The position numbers and the translations under genes are program-made. Positions 26,097 through 35,077 of a DNA stretch of 64,000 nt are shown piece after piece. How positions within the stretch are numbered: position 1 is the first letter of the stretch; every line of letters starts with the position of its first letter. This DNA is from JAGZHZ01 sp963929865 (lineage in GTDB: Bacteria > Bacillota > Clostridia > Lachnospirales > Lachnospiraceae): assembly GCA_963929865.1 (NCBI GenBank), contig CAWVKK010000047.1, positions 1 to 64,000 on the forward strand. Reading direction: 5' to 3'. Below the pieces are notes generated by a model, which saw only the letters and a program-made list of their open reading frames with translations, was not told the origin of the DNA and ran no database searches.

Positions 26097-26125
26097 AACA
26101 TATCACTACCCTATAATTTTGTCAA
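26097..26125 (-). promoter_or_regulatory. Promoter of hrcA-grpE-dnaK-dnaJ
   Basis: TTGACA (26120-26125), 17-base spacer ending in TGA, TATGTT (26097-26102), just upstream of CIRCE. Confidence 0.82.
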
Positions 26126-26154
26126 TAGGAATTTTAAATTTTTTTCTTTTTCTT

Positions 26155-26625
26155 TTATTCGACCGGTTTGCACACGTCTATCCATCCTGCCGCCCCGGAA
26201 CACGTCTCAAGCTCCTGGCATGTCAGCTCTATCGCGCTGTTGCTGCTCCCCGCCGCCGGAAAGACCGTCTCAAACCGCTTCAGCGATTCATCTAAATACA
26301 CCTCTATGCCCTTGGGAACAGCGAACGGACACACTCCTCCTATGGCGTGACCAGTCAGCTGGATCACCTCGGCGGCGCTCAGCATCTTTGCCTTCATCCC
26401 AAATGTCTTCTTAAATTTCGGATTGTCTATCTTCTGGTCGCCGGCTGTCACAATCAAAAGACAGCTGTCTTCCTTTTTAAAAGACAGCGTCTTCGCGATT
26501 CTCGCCGGGATGACGCCCACCGCGTGCGCGGCGAGCTCTACCGTAGCGCTCGACTCCTCAAATTCCTGAACTCTCCCATCTACCCCGTATGGTTTTAAAT
26601 ACTCTCTTACTTTTTCTACTGACAT
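26155..26625 (-). CDS. YbaK/EbsC family aminoacyl-tRNA deacylase (stand-alone)
   Basis: 156 residues. AAHAVGVIPARIAKTLSFK and GHAIGGVCPFAVPKGIEVYLDE carry the family fold and the conserved K and GGVCPF-type loop. Likely hydrolyses mischarged tRNAs such as Cys-tRNA(Pro). Second YbaK domain in the window; the two are clearly different subfamilies. AAAGGA precedes the ATG. It sits between hemW and the CIRCE promoter. Confidence 0.85.
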   Translation of the reverse strand: MSVEKVREYLKPYGVDGRVQEFEESSATVELAAHAVGVIPARIAKTLSFKKEDSCLLIVTAGDQKIDNPKFKKTFGMKAKMLSAAEVIQLTGHAIGGVCPFAVPKGIEVYLDESLKRFETVFPAAGSSNSAIELTCQELETCSGAAGWIDVCKPVE

Positions 26626-26677
26626 TTTTATGTTTCCTTTCTTTTTTTATTTTCGGGCATTTTCCGATCGGAAAAAC

Positions 26678-27826
26678 CTACTGCAAAAACTGCGCCAGCA
26701 CATAATTGCTGACGTCGATGCCAAACTCCGACAGCCGGTACACCGACGCTTCCCGCTCGATCAGCTTTTCTCTGATCAGCTTTTCCAGCACGGCTCCGTA
26801 CGTACTCTCCAGCGATACGCCAAACTGTCTTAAAAACTCTTCCGAGCAGATCCCCTTCATCATGCGCAGTCCCAAAAACAGAAATTCCTCCATCTGCGCC
26901 CTGACATCCAGCTTTTCCTCTTCTCGTTCCCACTCTCCGCTCAGGTACGCTTTTAAATCTTCTGTGTTCTTTGACCGCACGTTGTCGATGCATCCTGCCG
27001 CTCCCAGCCCGAATCCGGCATAATCCTTTCTCTCCCAATACGTCCGGTTGTGGCGGCATTCATATCCCTCTTTTGCATAGTTGGAAATCTCATACCGGAG
27101 ATATCCGTTTTGTTCGAGGATTGTCTTTGTGTCGTGGTACATCTGGCGCTCTTCTTCCTCCGACGGCAGAAGAAAGCACTCCTCTCCTGCCTCCCGGCGT
27201 CTTACATCCTCCCCGTACACGTCGTAAAACGGCGTCCCCGGTTCTATGATCAGGCTGTACGCAGAGATATGCTCCGGCTCCAGCGCCGCGACGCTTTTAA
27301 GCGTTTTCCACAGACTCGCCGCCGTCTGCCCCGGCAGCGCGGACATCACATCGATATTGATGTTTTGAAATCCGCATGACCTCGCCGCCTCATAGCTCTC
27401 CAAAAACATCTCATAGGTATGGATTCTCCCGAGCAGCTTGAGTTCTTGTGCGTCTGCCGACTGCAGTCCGAAGCTGAGCCGGTTGATTCCTGCCTCCGCG
27501 TAGGCGCACAGTTTCTGCGCGTCCACAGTCCCCGGATTGCACTCGATCGAGATCTCTGCCTCCGGCGCCACCTGAAATTCCCGGCGGATCGTCTCCATCA
27601 CCGAGACAATCTGATCCGCCGCAGGCAGAGACGGCGTGCCGCCGCCGAAAAAGACGGTCTTTACACTCCAGTCTTCTTTGCGCGGAAAGCTTTTGATTTC
27701 TTCCTTCAGCTTCTGCGCATACTGTCTGTGCGTCTTTTCCTCTGCGTAAAAGGAGAGGAAATCACAGTAGCGGCATTTTCGCCTGCAAAACGGAATGTGT
27801 ATATAAAGGCTTAAATCCTTCTCCAC
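26678..27826 (-). CDS. hemW: HemW-type radical SAM protein (heme chaperone family)
   Basis: 382 residues; GTG start with GGGAG 10 bases upstream. YIHIPFCRRKCRYCDF carries the CxxxCxxC cluster motif, with GGGTPSLP and NPGTVDAQKL following. Long annotated as coproporphyrinogen oxidase-like, the family lacks the extra cysteine of HemN (here CDF, not CxC) and is regarded as HemW, a heme-binding protein. Position next to lepA and hrcA is the conserved B. subtilis order. Confidence 0.88.
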   Translation of the reverse strand: MEKDLSLYIHIPFCRRKCRYCDFLSFYAEEKTHRQYAQKLKEEIKSFPRKEDWSVKTVFFGGGTPSLPAADQIVSVMETIRREFQVAPEAEISIECNPGTVDAQKLCAYAEAGINRLSFGLQSADAQELKLLGRIHTYEMFLESYEAARSCGFQNINIDVMSALPGQTAASLWKTLKSVAALEPEHISAYSLIIEPGTPFYDVYGEDVRRREAGEECFLLPSEEEERQMYHDTKTILEQNGYLRYEISNYAKEGYECRHNRTYWERKDYAGFGLGAAGCIDNVRSKNTEDLKAYLSGEWEREEEKLDVRAQMEEFLFLGLRMMKGICSEEFLRQFGVSLESTYGAVLEKLIREKLIEREASVYRLSEFGIDVSNYVLAQFLQ

Positions 27827-27867
27827 TTTTTGTCTTCTCCCTTCCTGCTGTGTTTTTGCCGTCCTTT

Positions 27868-27873
27868 ATTATA
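27868..27873 (-). promoter_or_regulatory. Extended -10 promoter element of hemW
   Basis: TGATATAAT on the minus strand (TATAAT at 27868-27873 preceded by TGA). No good -35 box is visible, as is allowed for extended -10 promoters. Confidence 0.5.
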
Positions 27874-27914
27874 TCACGTTTTTCGCGGAGGCACGGAATT
27901 TCTTTTTCGCTTTA

Positions 27915-27943
27915 TTGACTTTTTTGGTTTTTTTTGATATGAT
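27915..27943 (+). promoter_or_regulatory. Promoter of the SPFH-RHH operon
   Basis: TTGACT (27915-27920), 17-base spacer ending in TGA, TATGAT (27938-27943). The -10 box lies within a palindrome. Confidence 0.78.
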
Positions 27944-27960
27944 TTTAATATCAAAATCAT
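27939..27960. promoter_or_regulatory. Palindromic operator overlapping the SPFH promoter
   Basis: ATGATTTT (27939-27946) and AAAATCAT (27953-27960) form a perfect 8-bp palindrome with 6-base spacer covering the -10 box and the expected transcription start. A nested GATAT/ATATC pair (27936-27952) overlaps it. The location is that of a repressor site; the downstream ribbon-helix-helix protein is a candidate ligand. Confidence 0.6.
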
Positions 27961-27985
27961 GTCAGTATAAAAGGAGGTATCCGTT

Positions 27986-28942
27986 ATGAGTCAACAAGAA
28001 ACTGCTGTAAAGAAGATCCAGGAGGAAAAGATCCTGCATCCGTTCTCGGGACTGACCGCTTTGTGCCTGCTGCTTTTGAGCCTCTTCATCTGCATTGGTC
28101 TGGCAATCGCAGGCATCGCTGTGATCGGAGGCGCAGCGGGCGCCGCCATCTTTATTATCTTCTGCGTCCTATTTTTTGTCCCCTGTATTGCGCTTGCGGG
28201 CTTAAAGGTCGTCAATCCCAACGAAGCGCTCGTGCTTGTCCTGTTTGGAAATTACTACGGCACAATCAAGCATGAGGGGTTTTTCTGGGTGAACCCGTTC
28301 TGCACTGCGGTCAACCCCACGGTAAAGCCGTCGCCCTCCAGCCCTGGTCTCAATAAGCGCATCTCGCTGAAGACCGAAACGCTCGACAACAATAAGCAGA
28401 AGGTAAACGATGAGCTTGGAAATCCGATTGAAATCGGCGCTATTGTGATCTGGAAGGTGGAAAACCCTACCAAAGCCGTCTTCAACGTCCAGAATTACAA
28501 AACGTATCTCTCCATCCAGTGCGACGCCGTCATCCGAAATACGGCGAGAAAGTATCCGTACGACACGAGCGAAAACGGGGATGAGCGTTCCCTGCGCGGA
28601 AGCAGCCAGGAAATCGCTGATATCATGCAGGCTGAGCTCCAGGAAAAGGTACTCGACGCCGGAATCCAGATTATCGACGTCCGGATTACGCATCTGTCGT
28701 ATTCGCCCGAGATCGCCTCGGCCATGCTCCAGAGGCAGCAGGCGGCCGCCATCATCGACGCGCGCCAGAAGATTGTGGAGGGCGCAGTCAGCATGGTCCA
28801 GATGGCGCTTGAGAAGCTCAGCGAGAATCAGATCGTAGAACTCGACGAGGAGCGCAAGGCAGCGATGGTCAGCAATCTGCTCGTTGTCCTGTGCGGAAAC
28901 AAAGACGCACAGCCGATCGTAAACAGCGGATCTATCTATTAA
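27986..28942 (+). CDS. SPFH (band 7/stomatin-like) membrane protein
   Basis: 318 residues; AAAGGAGG lies 8 bases before the ATG. Two hydrophobic segments (about residues 24-73: LTALCLLLLSLFICIGLA and AAIFIIFCVLFFVPCIALA) anchor the N-terminus. The SPFH domain follows with VNPNEALVLVLFGNYYGT, an internal GAIVIWKVENPTKAVFNVQ, and the coiled region ASAMLQRQQAAAIIDARQK. Such proteins form oligomeric membrane rings or scaffolds. It is the only plus-strand operon in this part and interrupts the lepA-hemW order. The partner gene at 29009 follows 66 bases later. Confidence 0.88.
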   Translation: MSQQETAVKKIQEEKILHPFSGLTALCLLLLSLFICIGLAIAGIAVIGGAAGAAIFIIFCVLFFVPCIALAGLKVVNPNEALVLVLFGNYYGTIKHEGFFWVNPFCTAVNPTVKPSPSSPGLNKRISLKTETLDNNKQKVNDELGNPIEIGAIVIWKVENPTKAVFNVQNYKTYLSIQCDAVIRNTARKYPYDTSENGDERSLRGSSQEIADIMQAELQEKVLDAGIQIIDVRITHLSYSPEIASAMLQRQQAAAIIDARQKIVEGAVSMVQMALEKLSENQIVELDEERKAAMVSNLLVVLCGNKDAQPIVNSGSIY

Positions 28943-29008
28943 TCTGATGAATCGCTTTCTTTCTCAGAAAAGAGAAAACGGTTTGTAACAGGGAAGGTCT
29001 GACAGATT

Positions 29009-29191
29009 ATGGAAGAAAAGAAAAAAGAAAACAAAAAAAAGCAAGTTCCGCTCCGCCTCTCAGTCGGACTTTGGAATGAGCTTGCCCAGTGGGCGGAGGA
29101 TGATTTCCGCTCTCTAAACGGGCAGATTGAATATCTTCTGACTGAATGCGTCAAACGCCGCAAAAAGCAGAAGCTTTCCGATGACAAATAA
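29009..29191 (+). CDS. Small Arc-like ribbon-helix-helix protein
   Basis: 60 residues. A lysine-rich start, then QVPLRLSVGLWNELAQWA, FRSLNGQIEYLLTECVKRR: a beta strand followed by two helices, the Arc/CopG pattern that contacts DNA as a dimer. It could regulate its own operon through the palindrome at 27939-27960 (inference). The SPFH/RHH pairing has been seen in other clostridia (recollection). The ribosome site is moderate (GGGAAGG). Confidence 0.75.
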   Translation: MEEKKKENKKKQVPLRLSVGLWNELAQWAEDDFRSLNGQIEYLLTECVKRRKKQKLSDDK

Positions 29192-29250
29192 AAACAGATG
29201 CTGCGGCGCCGGTATTTTGAAAAAGCCTGACTGCCGCAGCATCTGTTTTA
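29191..29250. terminator. Bidirectional terminator between the SPFH operon and lepA
   Basis: A 17-bp perfect inverted repeat (29191-29207 and 29233-29249) around a 25-nt loop, with A and T runs at the outer ends. It overlaps the stop codons of both converging genes. Confidence 0.85.
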
Positions 29251-31062
29251 TTTATCGTCTAATTTCAGCACGCTCATAAACGCTTTCTGCGGAATCTCCA
29301 CATTTCCGATCTGGCGCATCCGCTTCTTTCCCTCTTTCTGCTTTTCCAGCAGCTTTCGCTTGCGGCTGATATCGCCGCCGTAGCATTTTGCCAGCACGTC
29401 CTTTCTCATTGCCTTTACGGTTTCTCTGGCTATGATTTTGCTGCCGACCGCTGCCTGAATCGGGATCTCAAACAGCTGTCTGGGGATCTCCTCCTTCAAT
29501 TTTTCGCACATTTTGCGCCCTCTCTCGTAGGCGGTCTGCGCCGGCACAATAAACGAAAGCGCGTCCACCTCCTCGCGGTTGACCAGGATATCAAGTTTTA
29601 CGAGTTCGGACCTTGAGTATCCCTTCATCTCATAGTCGAAGGAGGCATATCCTCTTGAGCGGGATTTCAGGGCGTCGAAAAAGTCATAGATAATCTCATT
29701 TAGCGGCAGCTCGTATCGCAGCAGCGCTCTCGTCGCCTCCATGTATTCCATCCCCAGATAGGTTCCTCGCCTCTCCTGACACAGCTCCATAATCGAGCCG
29801 ATGAACTCCGTCGTCACCATAATCTCGGCGCTGACGATGGGCTCCTCCATATAGTCGATCTCGGTGGGGTCCGGAAGGTTTGCCGGGTTTGTCAGATCTA
29901 CGACCTCCCCGTTTGTCTTGTGAATTTTATAGACAACTCCAGGCGCCGTTGTCACCAGGTCGAGGTTGTACTCTCTCTCGAGGCGCTCCTGGATAATCTC
30001 CAGATGGAGCAGCCCTAAAAAGCCGCAGCGGAAGCCGAAGCCCAGCGCAATCGACGTCTCCGGCTCAAACTGCAAAGAAGCGTCGTTTAACTGCAGCTTC
30101 TCCAGCGCGTCCCGCAGATCCGGATATTTTGCCCCGTCTGCCGGATAGATTCCGCAGTATACCATCGGGTTTACTTTTTTGTATCCCGGCAGAGGCTCTG
30201 CGCAGGGGCGGTTGGCGTCTGTCACCGTGTCTCCGACTCTCGTATCCTTCACGTTTTTCAGACTTGCCGTCAGATAGCCGACCATGCCGGCGCTTAGCTC
30301 GTCGCACGGGATAAACTGTCCCGCGCCGAAATACCCGACCTCCACGACGTCCGCCACCGTCTTGGTTGCCATCATTTTGATCGTCGTCCCTTTTTTTACG
30401 GTCCCCTCCATCAGCCTGCAAAAGACGATGACGCCTTTGTAAGAGTCATAGATGGAATCAAAAATCAACGCTTTTAACGGCGCGTCCGAATCTCCCGTCG
30501 GCGCCGGTATTTTCTCTATGATCTGCTCCAGCACCTGGTCAATGTTGATCCCCATTTTCGCAGAGATCAGAGGTGCGTCCTGGGCCTCGATTCCGATCAC
30601 ATCCTCAATCTCATTGATCACGCGCTCCGGCTCTGCGCTGGGAAGGTCGATTTTGTTGATGACCGGCATAACGTCCAGATTGTGGTCCAGAGCCAGGTAC
30701 ACGTTTGCCAGCGTCTGCGCCTCGATTCCCTGCGCCGCGTCCACGACCAGGATCGCTCCGTCACATGCGGCGAGGCTTCGCGAGACTTCATAGTTAAAAT
30801 CCACATGTCCAGGGGTGTCGATCAGGTTGAAGATATACTCCTCCCCGTTTTTCGCCTGATACACCGTGCGCACCGCCTGCGCCTTGATCGTAATGCCTCT
30901 CTCTCTCTCCAGGTCCATATTGTCGAGCACCTGCGCCTGCATCTCGCGGCTTGTCAAAAGCCCTGTCTGTTCGATAATCCGGTCCGCCAGCGTAGATTTG
31001 CCATGATCGATATGAGCGATAATACAAAAATTTCTGATATGATTCTGATCTATACCTGCCAC
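29248..31062 (-). CDS. lepA: Elongation factor 4 (LepA)
   Basis: 604 residues; GTG start with GGAGG 8 bases upstream. GTPase motifs AHIDHGKSTLADRI, DTPGHVDFNYEVSR and NKIDLPSA; C-terminal LepA-specific end GKKRMRQIGNVEIPQ. It back-translocates or helps biogenesis of ribosomes under stress. Upstream of it lies spoIIP, as in B. subtilis. Confidence 0.97.
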   Translation of the reverse strand: MAGIDQNHIRNFCIIAHIDHGKSTLADRIIEQTGLLTSREMQAQVLDNMDLERERGITIKAQAVRTVYQAKNGEEYIFNLIDTPGHVDFNYEVSRSLAACDGAILVVDAAQGIEAQTLANVYLALDHNLDVMPVINKIDLPSAEPERVINEIEDVIGIEAQDAPLISAKMGINIDQVLEQIIEKIPAPTGDSDAPLKALIFDSIYDSYKGVIVFCRLMEGTVKKGTTIKMMATKTVADVVEVGYFGAGQFIPCDELSAGMVGYLTASLKNVKDTRVGDTVTDANRPCAEPLPGYKKVNPMVYCGIYPADGAKYPDLRDALEKLQLNDASLQFEPETSIALGFGFRCGFLGLLHLEIIQERLEREYNLDLVTTAPGVVYKIHKTNGEVVDLTNPANLPDPTEIDYMEEPIVSAEIMVTTEFIGSIMELCQERRGTYLGMEYMEATRALLRYELPLNEIIYDFFDALKSRSRGYASFDYEMKGYSRSELVKLDILVNREEVDALSFIVPAQTAYERGRKMCEKLKEEIPRQLFEIPIQAAVGSKIIARETVKAMRKDVLAKCYGGDISRKRKLLEKQKEGKKRMRQIGNVEIPQKAFMSVLKLDDK

Positions 31063-31187
31063 GTTTTTTCCTCCAGTTTATGATTCGCTTTTCTTTCAGT
31101 ATTTACTTTATATCGTAGCAAGTGTATCACAAGTCTTAGCCTCTTGTCTAGTGCGCAGCGCATTTCTCCTGCGCGGCGCCGGATCTT

Positions 31188-32474
31188 CTATCTTCCGCTT
31201 AAGACCTGGTCTAAAAGATCCGCAAAATATTTCATCGCATTTTTTTCTTCCTGCAGCGTATTTAGCTGAGTCCCTGCCTCGACGAGGAGAGAGCGCGGGC
31301 GCACATGGAGGTTGTAGCGGGCTCCTCTCAGATACATCGGGCGCATCAGCTCCGGATAATACTGTTTTGCCTTCAGATAAATCTGAAAAGAAAACGCCAG
31401 ATTGTCTTCCAGATAAGGATTCGGCAGATACTCGATCGCTTCTCCCTCCGGCGTCCTGCTTAACCCGTTAAAGAGCATCACCGGCGCTGTCGCTTCCCCG
31501 TCAATCTCTGTCACCAATTTTTTGCCGTCCACTCCATCGCGGTGCAGGTCAATCACCACTTCGATGCTCGGGTATTGGGCGAGAATCTGTTCTACCGCCT
31601 CCAGAGAATAGTCGTATGCCGCCTCGCGGTCCAGTACCCCGTCGATCAGATCGTACACGCCGCGGTCGTGAATGACCTGATATCCATATGTTGTCTCTAA
31701 AAGTTCCGTCAGATAGTCTCCAACTCCTACGATCGTCGTCGTGTCGTCTCCCGGTATCGAATCGACAAACTCCTCCTGGGAATGCGTATGATAAATCAGA
31801 ATCTGCGGCTTTGACGGGTCTTTCGTTATGCGGAAATCTTTTTCGATAAATTGATCGCCGTTTAAAATAGTCTCATCGATTGATGTTGAGGTGTCTACAA
31901 TGTAGTACTGGCTCAGAACAAACTGAAAATCTCCCAGCTGATCATACGGAATCTCCGCGACAGGATCCCTCTTTGTCAGCCCCTGCGCCGTCACAGCCAC
32001 ATTGTCCGTTTCCTGCTGCTGTGTTTCCTGCGCCGTCTCTGGGGACTGCTGGGGAGTCTGCGTATCTGCTTCTGTCTGAGCCGGCGTCTGAGGTTCTTCC
32101 GCTTCCTCCGTCTCTTTGCGCGCGTCTGCCTGAGTGGATACCTTGTCTTCTCTTTTTGAGGTGTCTTCTGTCTGGCTTGCGTTTTGGGACGCGATCTGCC
32201 GCTGTGCGACCTGATAAAGAGGCATTTCTGTCTTTGCCAGCTCTATCATCCAGTTTTCCTCCTGTCCTTTTTGATATGCCTCATACGTCAGCCCCGGCAC
32301 CCACACAGACGCCGCTTTCTCTTCGACTGAGCGCTGAATGAAAGATGGAAAACCCATATTTCTAAAAAATGGGCTTTCCATCACAATTCCCGCTCCGCGG
32401 TATAAAATATATAATCCAAGCGCTCCGATTACGCTGCCGGCAAGCATCTGCATCCACTTTTGAAAATCTTTCAA
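31188..32474 (-). CDS. spoIIP: Stage II sporulation protein P (engulfment peptidoglycan enzyme)
   Basis: 428 residues. Membrane helix at about 11-30, a long Gln/Thr/Glu-rich linker (about 95-165) and the SpoIIP amidase/endopeptidase domain: ILIYHTHSQEEF (zinc histidines), VIDLHRDGVDG and LVEAGTQLNT. SpoIIP works with SpoIID and SpoIIM to thin septal peptidoglycan during engulfment. Follows gpr, conserved order. A SigE-like CATAATTT lies in the 80-base gap upstream but the -35 is poor. Confidence 0.92.
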   Translation of the reverse strand: MKDFQKWMQMLAGSVIGALGLYILYRGAGIVMESPFFRNMGFPSFIQRSVEEKAASVWVPGLTYEAYQKGQEENWMIELAKTEMPLYQVAQRQIASQNASQTEDTSKREDKVSTQADARKETEEAEEPQTPAQTEADTQTPQQSPETAQETQQQETDNVAVTAQGLTKRDPVAEIPYDQLGDFQFVLSQYYIVDTSTSIDETILNGDQFIEKDFRITKDPSKPQILIYHTHSQEEFVDSIPGDDTTTIVGVGDYLTELLETTYGYQVIHDRGVYDLIDGVLDREAAYDYSLEAVEQILAQYPSIEVVIDLHRDGVDGKKLVTEIDGEATAPVMLFNGLSRTPEGEAIEYLPNPYLEDNLAFSFQIYLKAKQYYPELMRPMYLRGARYNLHVRPRSLLVEAGTQLNTLQEEKNAMKYFADLLDQVLSGR

Positions 32475-32556
32475 TCCCTTCGCCTCACAATCAGATTCGA
32501 CTGGTCCCTGTTCCTAATATATGAAGCTTCAGGAAAAATTATGATTGTTTTTTCTT

Positions 32557-33501
32557 TTATGCAAATGCAAGATTAATGCCTTCTGAAATCGTAAAGCTGA
32601 TTCTTTTTACTGTCTCATCGATGTCCTTTGGCGTTACAAACATCGTATTTAAATTCGGCGTCAGCAATTCCCGGATAATCTGATATTTTTCTTCCCTGTT
32701 CAGAGTCTTCAGCGTTCCTCCCAGCTCCTTTAGATGTTCCGACTCATCCATTGCCTCTACCAGGTTAAACATCGTATCGTTTACAATCGTTGCGGCGTCC
32801 ACAACGGTAGGCACTCCTACTGCGATCACGGGAATGCCGATTGTCTGCCTGTTAATCCCGCTTCTGTGGTTTCCCACCCCGGAGCCTGGATGAATGCCCG
32901 CGTCTGTAATCTGAATCGTGCGGTTAAGCCGTTTTGTGCTTCTTGCCGCCAGCGCGTCCACAACAATGATCAGATCCGGATGCGTCTCCTCTACCACCCC
33001 TCGGATGATCTCTGAAGTCTCCATTCCCGTCTGCGCCATCACTCCAGGCGTCAGAGAACTGATTTCACGGATTTCTTTCCCTTTTAAGAGAAGCTGACCA
33101 TATTCCCTCACTACATGGCGTGTGATGCGGAGGTTGCCGACAACCTCCGGTCCCAGAGCGTCGGGCGTCACCTCTTTGTTTCCCAGACCCACAATCAGAA
33201 TGGATTTTTCTTCTCTGGTCAGTCTTTTTAGGTGGCGCGCCACTTCCTTTGAGATCTCCCGATGATATCCTTCATCCGGAATCGAAAGGTTCGGCGCTTC
33301 TATCGTAATATACGTTCCTACCGGCTTTCCCATCGCCTTTGCTCCATTTTCTGTCTCAATCCTGACTGTCGTCGTAAAAATTTCTCTTTTTTCATCTCTT
33401 TCTTCTTTCACATGGACTCCGCGCACGGAAACCTTCTGCGCGTCACAGTCTTCTTTCGCTTCCAGTGCAAGGTCTGTCCTCACATTAAAATTCCCCAGCA
33501 T
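32557..33501 (-). CDS. gpr: Spore protease GPR
   Basis: 314 residues; the ATG at 33501 has AAGGAG 5 bases upstream. The A25 family marker NVRTDLALEA lies in the N-terminal region, near where the zymogen is processed, with LIVGLGNKEVTPDALGP, DALAARSTKRLNRTIQITD and PGSGVGNHR in the core. GPR degrades small acid-soluble spore proteins at germination. A probable substrate gene is at 35078-35290. Confidence 0.94.
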   Translation of the reverse strand: MLGNFNVRTDLALEAKEDCDAQKVSVRGVHVKEERDEKREIFTTTVRIETENGAKAMGKPVGTYITIEAPNLSIPDEGYHREISKEVARHLKRLTREEKSILIVGLGNKEVTPDALGPEVVGNLRITRHVVREYGQLLLKGKEIREISSLTPGVMAQTGMETSEIIRGVVEETHPDLIIVVDALAARSTKRLNRTIQITDAGIHPGSGVGNHRSGINRQTIGIPVIAVGVPTVVDAATIVNDTMFNLVEAMDESEHLKELGGTLKTLNREEKYQIIRELLTPNLNTMFVTPKDIDETVKRISFTISEGINLAFA

Positions 33502-33607
33502 ACATACTCCTTTCGTCAATCCCTGTCCCGTTTTTTGTCCCTTCTCGTGCAAAAGCCGGACTGCTTTTCATTTCTACTATTTTCTGCAAGTTTTTCGGAA
33601 ATATGTA

Positions 33608-33636
33608 TTGACAGATAAAAAAGTATGTTTTAGAAT
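33608..33636 (+). promoter_or_regulatory. Promoter of rpsT
   Basis: Perfect TTGACA (33608-33613), 17-base spacer, TAGAAT (33631-33636). The leader to the start is about 85 bases, long enough for translational control. Confidence 0.82.
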
Positions 33637-33727
33637 GTATAAGTGTGTTTACATTAGAACGTCCGTGTCCGGCTTTAATGAAACAAATACAAATAACAAT
33701 CAATCATGAAATTTGGAGGTGTACGGA

Positions 33728-33991
33728 TTGGCTAACATTAAGTCTGCAAAAAAGAGAATCTTAGTTAACAGAACAAAAGCCGAGAGAAACAAATCGATTA
33801 AATCTGGAGTAAAAACTGCCATCAAAAAAGTGGAAGCTGCAGTTGCGACAAATGACAAGGAAGCTGCTAACACAGCTCTGCTCGCTGCGATCTCCACGAT
33901 CGACAAAGCTGCTACAAAAGGCGTTTACCACAAGAACAACGCAGCTAGAAAAGTTTCTCGCTTGACAAAAGCCGTTAACGGAATTGCTTAA
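33728..33991 (+). CDS. rpsT: 30S ribosomal protein S20
   Basis: 87 residues; TTG start at 33728 with GGAGG 8 bases upstream. ANIKSAKKRILVNRTKAERN is the S20 N-terminus, and the C-terminal NNAARKVSRLTKAVN matches. It binds 16S rRNA early in 30S assembly. A TTG start is common for rpsT and linked to autoregulation in E. coli. Single gene between gpr and holA. Confidence 0.96.
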   Translation: MANIKSAKKRILVNRTKAERNKSIKSGVKTAIKKVEAAVATNDKEAANTALLAAISTIDKAATKGVYHKNNAARKVSRLTKAVNGIA

Positions 33992-34002
33992 TTATAAATG
34001 AT

Positions 34003-34040
34003 AAAAAGCTTTCGATCCCGTCAGTCGAAAGCTTTTTTTT
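34003..34040. terminator. Terminator of rpsT, overlapping the holA end
   Basis: Stem AAAAAGCTTTCGA (34003-34015) with TCGAAAGCTTTTT (34025-34037), continuing into eight T. It works for both converging genes. Confidence 0.88.
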
Positions 34041-35013
34041 GGCTGTATTTCACAATCAGCAGCTCTACGCTCAGCGCATCCTGCATTTTTCCCGTCTTGA
34101 CTGATTCTTCCGCCTCCACGCAGTCTTTTACCGCCTGTTTTAATTCTTCCGCTGAAAAAAGAGCCGCCTGCCTGATATAATTTTTGGCAATGAAACTGTG
34201 AAGCCCTGTCTGTTCTGCGATCTGTCTGCAGTCATATCCCTGGCGCTCCAGTTCTTTTACCTGCATCAGGAGGTGAAACTGCCGCGAAATCAAGAACAAA
34301 ATTCTCATCGGCGGTTCCTTTAGCGCAAGCAGGTCATAGTAAAGGTCAAATGCTTCTTTCTGTCTTTTCTCAGCGATAGCGCGGATCATCTCAAAAATTT
34401 TGTTTACAGTCCGGTCCGATGTAATCTGCGCGACGTCCTCCTCGCTGATCACTTCCCGTCCCATCGTATAGCAGAGTAGTTTTTCCAGCTCTGCCGCAAT
34501 ATTTTCCATATCGTTTCCTGTCTTTTCCAGAAACAGCTCCATCGTCTGCTGCGTAATCCTTTTTTCTTCCTTTTTCAGGAGACTCAAGATCCATTTTGTC
34601 AGCGTTTTTTCATCCTGACGGGCAAATTCAACGGCACGTCCTACATTTTTTACAGCTTTATAGAGCTTATTTCTCTTGTCGACCTCATCTTCCACAAATA
34701 AAAAAATCGTTTCCCTCGGTATCTGCTTCAGATATCTTGCCATCTGCTCGTTTGCCGATTTAAAAAATCTGCTGTCCTCTATCACGATCAATCGGTAATC
34801 TGCAAAAAAAGGCAGCGTATCCGCCTGGTCAATCACAGCTTGCACGTCGATGTCTCTTCCGGCATAGCGGTTCAGGTTCATCGTGTCTTCGCCCCCGGAG
34901 ATTGCCTGTTCAAGCTTTTTTTTATACTGTCGTTTTAGATACGTCTCTTCCCCGTATAATAAATATGCGTTTTTAAACTCTCGTCTTTTGATATCTTCCG
35001 CTAAATCTTTCAT
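34021..35013 (-). CDS. holA: DNA polymerase III subunit delta
   Basis: 330 residues. AAA+-like clamp-loader subunit: AYLLYGEETYLKRQY near the N-terminus, FADYRLIVIEDSRFF, and C-terminal MRILFLISRQFHLLMQV, the usual YqeN/HolA pattern. It opens the beta clamp within the clamp loader. Next to rpsT as in B. subtilis. Confidence 0.93.
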   Translation of the reverse strand: MKDLAEDIKRREFKNAYLLYGEETYLKRQYKKKLEQAISGGEDTMNLNRYAGRDIDVQAVIDQADTLPFFADYRLIVIEDSRFFKSANEQMARYLKQIPRETIFLFVEDEVDKRNKLYKAVKNVGRAVEFARQDEKTLTKWILSLLKKEEKRITQQTMELFLEKTGNDMENIAAELEKLLCYTMGREVISEEDVAQITSDRTVNKIFEMIRAIAEKRQKEAFDLYYDLLALKEPPMRILFLISRQFHLLMQVKELERQGYDCRQIAEQTGLHSFIAKNYIRQAALFSAEELKQAVKDCVEAEESVKTGKMQDALSVELLIVKYSQKKAFD

Positions 35014-35071
35014 TTGTCTTTTTCCTTACCTGTCCTTTTTCTTCTTTATTGATGACGCTGTTATGTTTTCT

Positions 35072-35077
35072 ATTTTA
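35072..35077 (-). promoter_or_regulatory. Extended -10 element of holA
   Basis: TGATAAAAT on the minus strand directly after the ssp stop codon; the -35 region is weak. Confidence 0.4.

Noticed and set aside
26628..27059. 143-codon minus-strand frame overlapping hemW
   Set aside because: Second frame of the hemW 3' half, arginine/glycine-rich, with no start site; hemW itself is intact so no frameshift is implied.
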